NCBI GenBank assembly: GCA_010015655.1
Contig: ML976665.1
Location: 815,134-879,133 of the forward strand
Reading direction: 5' to 3'
DNA: 64,000 bases
Origin: Bimuria novae-zelandiae CBS 107.79
Lineage: Eukaryota; Ascomycota; Dothideomycetes; Pleosporales; Didymosphaeriaceae
Shown here: in pieces, positions 58,048-64,000 of the stretch
Layout: each line of letters begins with the position of its first letter
Numbering within the stretch: the first letter of the stretch is position 1
Notes under the pieces: model-generated
The model's database searches: none
Seen by the model: only the letters and a program-made list of their open reading frames with translations
What the model was told of the DNA's origin: nothing
Program-made: the position numbers and the translations under genes

Positions 58048-59077
58048 AATTTATCACTTCAATTGCGATGCTGTTTCGGGGACCCCTTTCCACGAACAGC
58101 TATCGATGGAGAGAAGCTGTCCCTCGAATGGCATCATCATCTATGATAAAAGGCAGTACTGGCTACTTCGTCGTACTTATGTGCGACAGAACGGTCATGC
58201 ACGTCCACCGTTACAAGAGTGTTCACGCCACCACTCAAGCTTTGCGGTGCCCACGACAAGCCTTCGGGTCTCATTGCGCTGCAAAGGACCCGGGACACGC
58301 CGTTGCCTCATCACTGAGCGCTTCTAAGAAAAGGTCCCCCGAACAATGTATCCATGGTGCTCCTGCCAGGAGATCGCCTGTATGCACTCGTCTTGTCATT
58401 TCCTGCAATCAACACCACTCTCACCAGTATTTCAAGATTGAAACCACCCTATCTGAACCCTTTTGGACAGCCGTCTGCAAATCATTGGGTCGCTTTGAGA
58501 GACCGACTCAAAGTGAAACCACACAAGCTTTTTCCGGCACCCATCTGTCTCCTCACCTAATTCGGCGAAAATGCACGCTCATCAACCCCTACACTTACTT
58601 CCCCTGCGCGTAATTCCCCTGCGTTATTTTATTATAGATCTGTACAATCCAATAGAACAACCTGTCTTTTCTCAAATCTCTATAACATCGAAGAAGTGTA
58701 CGGTAATCCACGGAGTAAATTTGTTATGGATCGTGTTTGCGCGAAGTGGTACAATCAACAATTGAGCTTCTTGAAAACCGCGGCAAACCACGTGAGAAGG
58801 GACTCGATTCGTGTCCCACAGCTTGATTCATATAACCCTTGAGATGCTTTACTAATTGTCCCCAAGGAAAAATGAGAAAGGCAGGTACACGTAGCTAAAA
58901 CTCCCCTCAACGTGACAGTGCTCGAGTGCAATGCGTACTACGAGGCTGCTGCTGCGAAACGAGAAACTATGCGTGAACCAAAAGGTGCTTCGCATCGGCT
59001 TTCGTCTTTGGCTACATTCGACGTGCGTGTGCCCACAATCTCTGAGTCGGCGAAGCTGGTGCTCGCAATTGCATCCT
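58048..59077. other. Intergenic region between two broken genes
   Basis: Short frames near 58,106-58,327 and 58,011-58,613 are not coherent with each other or with the F-box remnant. No gene is called. Confidence 0.45.
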
Positions 59078-59714
59078 CTACCGCAACAATGGAGACTTTT
59101 CCGATGCCTGACCCCGCTCCACAGGACTCTCTTCCAAGTCTTCCTCCTTCTCAGAGGCCGCCTTCCACTGCATGTACGAGTATACGAGCGGCGGGTAAAA
59201 GAACACACTGCTTAGCCTTAGCGAAAAATACCTATACACATTCCTCCTACACTTACAACAGTACTATAATAGCTAGCGCAGATCTTGTCACCCCCGGCCC
59301 AGCGTCACAGTCTGAATAAGAATATCTCTTGCAAATGCTGAGCCAGGGTCCAGAGCCCGCGTCCAGAATGAGCCAGAGCCACAGCCCCGTGGCGAGAATA
59401 GACTTGGTTGCCTCAAGGAGCAGGTACTGGTATGGCGTTATTTCAGCCTTATGCTGCACATACACCGAGAAGATGATGCCGGCAGCCATGATAGAGGTGA
59501 TGGTGTCGTGGCTGTGGCTGTCAGCATCGAAAGATTGGACTACGCGCCCCGAGAAATTCACAGGAAGAAGTAGAGGTGCCAGTGGTACGGCTCGAGAACG
59601 CTTTCAAAGGCCTTGAAGCCCAGAGAGGCAGATGGGAAGCGCAACAATGGCCTGGAAGATACCGGCGCCGCGCAGCATTTTCTGGCCTAACAGGAGCCTG
59701 CTGGTGTTAGACAT
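59078..59714 (-). pseudogene. Multi-pass membrane protein gene with two compensating frameshifts
   Basis: Minus strand from ATG 59,714: MSNTSRLLLGQKMLRGAGIF, then QAIVALPICLSGLQ. At about 59,605 the first frame reaches TGA. A neighbouring frame reads coherently for about 48 nt (FESVLEPYHWHLYFFL), after which the first frame resumes at about 59,561 (VNFSGRVVQSFDADSHSHDT, AAGIIFSVYVQHKAEI, YQYLLLEATKSILATGLWLW). A GT..AG intron (about 59,265-59,217, with GCTAAG) joins SALAIIVLL to FVFFYPPLVYSYMQW, and the frame ends in a polar tail (SEKEEDLEESPVERGQASEK) at TAG 59,078. About four membrane segments are visible. The pattern is a one-base gain followed by a one-base loss. I do not know the family. 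Confidence 0.65.
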
Positions 59715-60225
59715 TATGGTAGAGAGGGCTGATCAAGGAATATTCGTTGAGTGTGTAGATTCGACCTTGTCAACTGACCCCGCGAAGTGGACATTGAAGT
59801 CGCTGCCTGGCAGGAGCAGGTTGGGCCGCCTCATGAGGCGTAAGCAGGCATTTGGTTAGTCGAACTCTGACAGGGTTTCAGATACGCTCCTCCAGGCTTT
59901 ATTATTACCGCAGTATCGTCGCAGTGATGCGAGCCAAGCTTGGTGGAAGACATTCGTGCGATAAAAATCCTTTCTACTATAGCGCAGCCACTCGAGCCCA
60001 ACAGGGTCCCGAGAACGGGTGAAAATTGCCACAGGGTGTACTGAATCATCATGCCATTTATATACCGCTGTATCATGTAGCATCATTTATAGAAGAGCAG
60101 GGAGGTCGAAAGCCCTTGCTAGTACTCCCTCCGATAGTAATATGACGAACCCGTCTTATGAGCACGATCGTTCCTTGAGAACATGAGGGCTTGATCTGGT
60201 CACAACGACAAGTCATCCTCTTCGA
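59715..60225. other. Intergenic region
   Basis: About 510 bp between two minus-strand broken genes; no coherent frame seen. Confidence 0.5.
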
Positions 60226-62389
60226 TCATCTCAACCACTCGTCACTCGTCGAGGCTGCATACTCGCATGTCTCCTTCTCAGTTTCAAAATGAAAAGGTCC
60301 CTCGTCCAGGCCTCCTCTGTCGTTGGACCAGTATTTTTATTCGAATTTTGTCCTAGCAGGAACATCGTTTGTCAAACTCCACAATGGGAGACCTTTCTCC
60401 TCGTTGTACCGGGAGGCGTCCATGAGCATGAGTTTCTCCTTGTCCCATGAACCAAGCTCGGGAATAGAACTGTAAACGCGGACTTCCGATTGTTCATTGA
60501 CTTTTAGTCTTAGAAGGTTGAACGTGACCTGAATAGTGAAGACCGGGTGCTTGCACGGGAATCTCAAGTTGACGTTGTCGACAGGACGATAAGATCCCTT
60601 GACCCGCGTTATGTTGCATTCGGTGACAATGTTCCTAGCAGCATCGAGTGCTTCCTAGGATGCGGGTACTTTGCCCTCTCTTCAGTCTTTCATGCTTAAA
60701 ATGGCACCATAGCTCTATGATAGATCTCGCGCGCCCAGCTTTGGCTTTCCGTCAAGCTTGCTGAACTGCTCGGACAGGGAACCATCTTCCGGAATCCTGT
60801 TTCGAACAACATCAACGAAACCATCCGCATAATCCTTCATAGCGTCGAACAATCCTTTGCAGGTATTGATTGAAGTCTGCGTAGTTGAGTTCCAGATCTA
60901 AAGACCTTTCTCGGCGTCTGGATAGATTGCTTGCCAGAACGGAAGAGATGCGTCGCCGATGGTGATGGAGCCGAACTTGTCGTAAGCCCAAAGAGCGTCG
61001 TAAAGTTGTCCGGCTGCTGCAAGCGTACCGACGTACCATGCGTTGCCTTCCCGCCATTAGCCGAATAATCTTTGTTTCGATTCGGGAGTATACATACCTC
61101 CAGGCAATCGAACATCGTTACCCTCGCCGTCTTCTGGAAAGCGGCCTGTAGCCACAGCCTTCCCTGCCCCGACGCCATTGTTTATGGACCAGCCGCGAAA
61201 TGAATCGACCACTTCTTTGTGTTTTCTCAACATTGGTTGACTGCATGGTTGGAACGTCTCGTCATTACATTCCGCATCTAGATCGAAGTTGAGTACGGAG
61301 CCGAGTATTGTGCTTGTGTCTCGCCCACTTCGTTCGCTGACTTCAGTATTGACAAGTTCGGGAACAATGGTACTCTTATCTTCTCCGACCTTCCGAAAGC
61401 TTTGCATAGTGCATAGGATCTGAGGAGCTTGCGTCTCGCAGATGGGACACTCTTTCCTAATCACTCTGGCAAACACAGCACCTTTGAACAAAGTATGGTG
61501 CTGTACAGCTCTGCCAAAGACGGAATCGACGAGGTTAACCTTCCGAATGCTTGACCAAAAGTCGATGCTAGGTTGGTGCCATAACTCTGCCAAGTAGTTT
61601 AGGACATTACGAACAATAGGTCAGATTGTGTCCCGAGCGGCGTCTTCATAACGATGGTTAAGTAGCCAGCGACCATACGTCATAAGTGCGATCGCGCGGA
61701 TGGCCGGTCCATCGCTCTTGGGTCGACCGTAATTCGAGGTGTCGGCTGTGATGTTGGGCAAAAAGCGCGGCTCCCAAAGACCGTTCCCATCCAGCGCTGC
61801 CAACGAACCGTACGCCAAGAGTACGGTTCGTTGGCCGCGCTGTTCCCTTCGGTCAGGTTTCCCGAACGGCTCTGCGCTTTTTGGACAGCCGCTTGTGCCG
61901 TGATATAGTTGTTGATCGCAGTCCGGAGCTTTTCGTCGCCGTTTATAACGAATCGGTCAATAAGAGTTTTGAAGACGAGGCTGGAATCGCGAATTCGCGT
62001 CCAGAGATCTGTGGAGACAATGATTGCATCAGCTAAACTGTTCGACACTGCGAAGGCTGATTGCGTTGGTACTTACGGTCTCGCGGGTCGGGTAATGCGC
62101 TGTCTAGCAGGATACCTTGGCTTGCGTTATACGCCTTTGCGCCAGCACTTCCAAAATTTGCGAAGATGGCATTGACGGAGACGGTTTTCTGTGTCTTGAA
62201 CCAGTCCGCGGGGAATTCTTGGTGAGTATCAACATCTTGAAAGTTCGGAAGGGCATAAATCAGGTAGCCCAGGCCAGCGATGCTCGCGAGGACAAGCGCC
62301 CACCAAAGGACGGCGCAGAAATTGAATCGGTCCGTACACTGTCCATTGGAGTTGTAGAACTTTCTCGGCGAGAGATCCCGAGTTCCCAT
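60226..62389 (-). pseudogene. Glucoamylase (GH15 + CBM20) gene disabled by RIP-type stops
   Basis: Minus strand. From ATG 62,389 a membrane anchor (FCAVLWWALVLASIAGLGYL) replaces the usual signal peptide. GH15 follows: WTRIRDSSLVFKTLIDRF (family WTRDxALVFKTL), YGRPKSDGPAIRAIALMTYG, AVQHHTLFKGAVFARVI, ETQAPQILCTMQSF, STILGSVLNFDLDAECND, then GNAWYVGTLAAAGQLYDALW, DGSLSEQFSKLDG (second catalytic Glu) and ARDLS.SYGA. The CBM20 starch-binding domain starts near 60,550 (VTFNLLRLKVNE, VYSSIPELGSWD). Introns at 62,076 downward and 61,097-61,047 keep their splice sites. In-frame stops lie at 61,621, 60,898, 60,715, 60,682, 60,655 and 60,337; several replace family-conserved Trp. The first catalytic site, normally LWEEVN, reads FWSSIRKVN, so the Glu pair is gone. 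An inverted duplication at 61,792-61,842 shifts the frame. An intact enzyme would release glucose from starch ends. Confidence 0.87.
61792..61842 (+). repeat. Inverted duplication (22-bp arms, 7-bp loop) in the glucoamylase pseudogene
   Basis: Arms 61,792-61,813 and 61,821-61,842 are reverse complements with one mismatch; the inner 14 bp (GTACGGTTCGTTGG and its complement) are perfect. It lies between the SGNLTEGNSAANE and YGSLAALDGNG segments of GH15 and breaks the frame. Confidence 0.9.
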
Positions 62390-62906
62390 AGTGCCGAAGC
62401 TGTGTTTTCCAATCACCTTTAAGAACAGGGTAAAGGGACAGATGTAGATTGATCATAGGCCCATGAGGCAAAAATTTAAAGTAAGCGTTTGAATTCCGTT
62501 CGTATCTTTGGGCTTGAATGCTGGACAGATCATGCAGGCTCTCGCAAACGGTTCAGAACAGGACCTCTAGAACGTCGGTGACTACAGCAGGCGCAGCTAC
62601 CCGTACCGCTGAGGTATGTACCGACAACAGCATCGGAGAGCATAGACAGCCATGATCCTTGAATGCTTGAGCGCTCTCATTTGGGCCCTTTATGGTCATT
62701 GAAAGGGACTATTCCTGGCGTCTGAAGTCTCTGGTGAGGCTCCGTGAAACTGAATACCACCGTGTATACGCTCGAGCACATCCCTGGAAGGGCGGACCTG
62801 CAGCCCCTGCCGGTCTTCAGACCTTGAGGGCTGACGAATTCGAACATTGTCTGTGGTTTCGAGGTGTCCAACGACTGCGCGTGTCGATGCGACCAAAACA
62901 ATGCGC
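62390..62906. other. Intergenic region
   Basis: About 520 bp; upstream of the glucoamylase remnant and 3' of the small membrane protein gene. Overlapping short frames only. Confidence 0.5.
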
Positions 62907-63447
62907 TCATCGATAATCGACTTTGTTTTGCGTGTGCATATTCGAGGCTAGCTCTGCCGGATGCGCACTCGGTTTCGGTGGCGCAACATACCCATCCAAT
63001 TGCTGCACCTTTGGGACCTCATGCGCCCCCGCCGGGAGCTCAACATTGTACCCAGAGAAATTATGGTCCGCGGGCAGTTCTTGAGCCCCCTCATACTGTA
63101 ACTCCATATCGTTTACAGGGCAGTACCCGCGGTTTGGATTGAGCAGTCCCAAGTCCAGCGTCCGCTTCTTTCTCTTCTCCTTCGTCCGGTGCATGAGGTA
63201 TAACACCACGCAACAGAATATACCCATAACGACGAGCGACACGAGAATGGAGATGCCTGTTATGATCCATATCCTCCTCGTAGTTTCGCTCGACGTTGCG
63301 CGCGCGACAAGGGACGTAGGCGCTGTGGGACGTGTGAGCGCGGCGAAGTCAACGGTATCAGGGCCGACAGTAATATCTGATAGACATGTCAGCATTCTAT
63401 TATTTACCCACTCCGGTTGAGGAGTACGCACCGCGTTGAAAGGCCAT
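62907..63447 (-). CDS. Hypothetical single-pass membrane protein, 161 aa, 2 exons
   Basis: Exon 1 is only 16 nt (63,447-63,432, MAFQR plus one base). A 55-nt intron (63,431-63,377, GTGCGT..CAG with a TGCTGAC branch site) joins it to exon 2 (63,376-62,907), giving MAFQRDITVGPDTVDFAALT. A Thr/Ala/Ser-rich outer segment is followed by a transmembrane helix (IWIITGISILVSLVVMGIFC, about residues 40-62), a basic stop-transfer stretch (HRTKEKRKKR) and a polar cytoplasmic tail with repeated Tyr/Pro-containing motifs (GYCPVNDMELQY, SGYNVELPAG, DGYVAPPKP). No family recognised; the layout suits a small type I or signal-anchor cell-surface protein. A start inside the intron (63,431 frame) was rejected because the spliced form gives a clean N-terminus. 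Confidence 0.68.
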
Positions 63448-63864
63448 TGTTTAATGCTGGCTTTGCAGAGTTTGGAACGCGCTTTGTGGGTTTGTGTTCA
63501 ACTAGAGAAGGTCGCTGGGTTGCGCCGCGAGGGACTGAGTGCCCACTGCCCAGCATCCAAATACGAGGTGCTCCATGAAACAGGGGTCCCTGGCCGGCAG
63601 AGCAACAGTAGCGGACGTTCCACTTTGGATCCCATCTTTAGAGCCTTAGATTGCCTTACAAAATCTTGTGACTACCCAATAACAAAAAGATCGAACCGTT
63701 GGGAGTCCCCAAGGCTGATAGCCTAGCAAAGAAGGAGTGTTTGTGAGGTCATGGGGTGCCTCACATTTACAATCGGCAGGTTTTAGTTTGGGGTCCACGA
63801 GCTAAGATCAACATGGAACGCGTCAGCGGTCCCCCCAATTCATAGCCTTACAATCTCAAGATTA
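63448..63864. other. Intergenic region
   Basis: About 415 bp with no convincing gene; an open frame at 63,436-63,726 lacks domain-like sequence. Confidence 0.5.
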
Positions 63865-64000
63865 ACGTGTTTCACCAGTCATTGAGCCACACCAGTCACT
63901 GAGCCACCCCACCAAAACTGACGCAGCTTTCTGCACGATAGCTCAACAACGCAACAGTTAAATTTAATATAAATAGATTAATATAATAGCTATAATCTCT
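63865..64000. mobile_element. Probable left end of a third pogo/Fot1-type element
   Basis: After TA (63,863-63,864) the sequence starts ACGTGTTTCACCAGTCA, like the ACGT starts of pogo-1 and pogo-2. It holds two copies of CACCAGTCA(T/C)TGAGCCA, echoing the repeated units in the pogo-2 ends. From about 63,955 it turns into RIP-like TA-rich sequence and leaves the window. Confidence 0.55.

Noticed and set aside
58011..58613. 200-codon frame overlapping the end of the F-box-like remnant
   Set aside because: Low-complexity composition and no continuity with the remnant's protein sequence.

Overview
The window is a filamentous ascomycete (Pezizomycotina) chromosome segment. A Pleosporales-like dothideomycete is a guess from the style of the genome, not something shown here. 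Genes carry 45-55 nt introns with GT..AG ends and CTAAC/CTGAC branch sites. The repeats carry repeat-induced point mutation (RIP): C-to-T changes at CpA, and G-to-A on the other strand, that turn Gln and Trp codons into stops.

Positions 1-38,382 are an AT-rich, gene-free transposon nest whose insertion order can be read from target-site duplications (TSDs). Left block: a chromodomain Gypsy element (Gypsy-1, about 1-20,330) is broken by a small LTR element (1,599-3,524, TSD TTATT) and by a pogo/Fot1 element (pogo-1, 5,513-19,592, TSD TA). Two Tad1-type LINEs of opposite orientation lie in the pogo-1 transposase (6,405-12,442 and 12,608-18,509). Middle: two solo LTRs (21,180-21,447 and 21,953-22,383). 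Right block: a second pogo/Fot1 element (pogo-2, 23,234-38,382, TSD TA) holds a Gypsy element (Gypsy-2, 23,733-36,333, TSD ACGAT) and a solo LTR (36,789-37,174). One LTR of Gypsy-2 was hit by a Copia element (23,922-29,460), the other by a 196-bp solo LTR. Gypsy-2 also carries an antisense ORF with a Zn2Cys6-like cysteine cluster.

Positions 38,784-63,447 are gene space: an NTF2/SnoaL-like protein; a broken coiled-coil gene; a five-exon MFS sugar transporter; two intron-bearing tRNA genes; the mitochondrial branched-chain 2-oxoacid dehydrogenase E1-beta gene divergent from a CNNM/Mam3-type membrane protein gene; a small membrane protein; and a membrane-anchored amidase. Then come three broken genes in a row: an F-box-like gene, a multi-pass membrane protein, and a GH15 glucoamylase with CBM20 carrying RIP-type stops. 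A small single-pass membrane protein follows. The last 140 bp look like the start of another pogo-type element.

The intact genes do not form an obvious pathway or biosynthetic cluster; they are ordinary housekeeping and transport genes beside a RIP-mutated repeat island. Domain positions inside degraded elements are approximate because they were read by eye through many stop codons.
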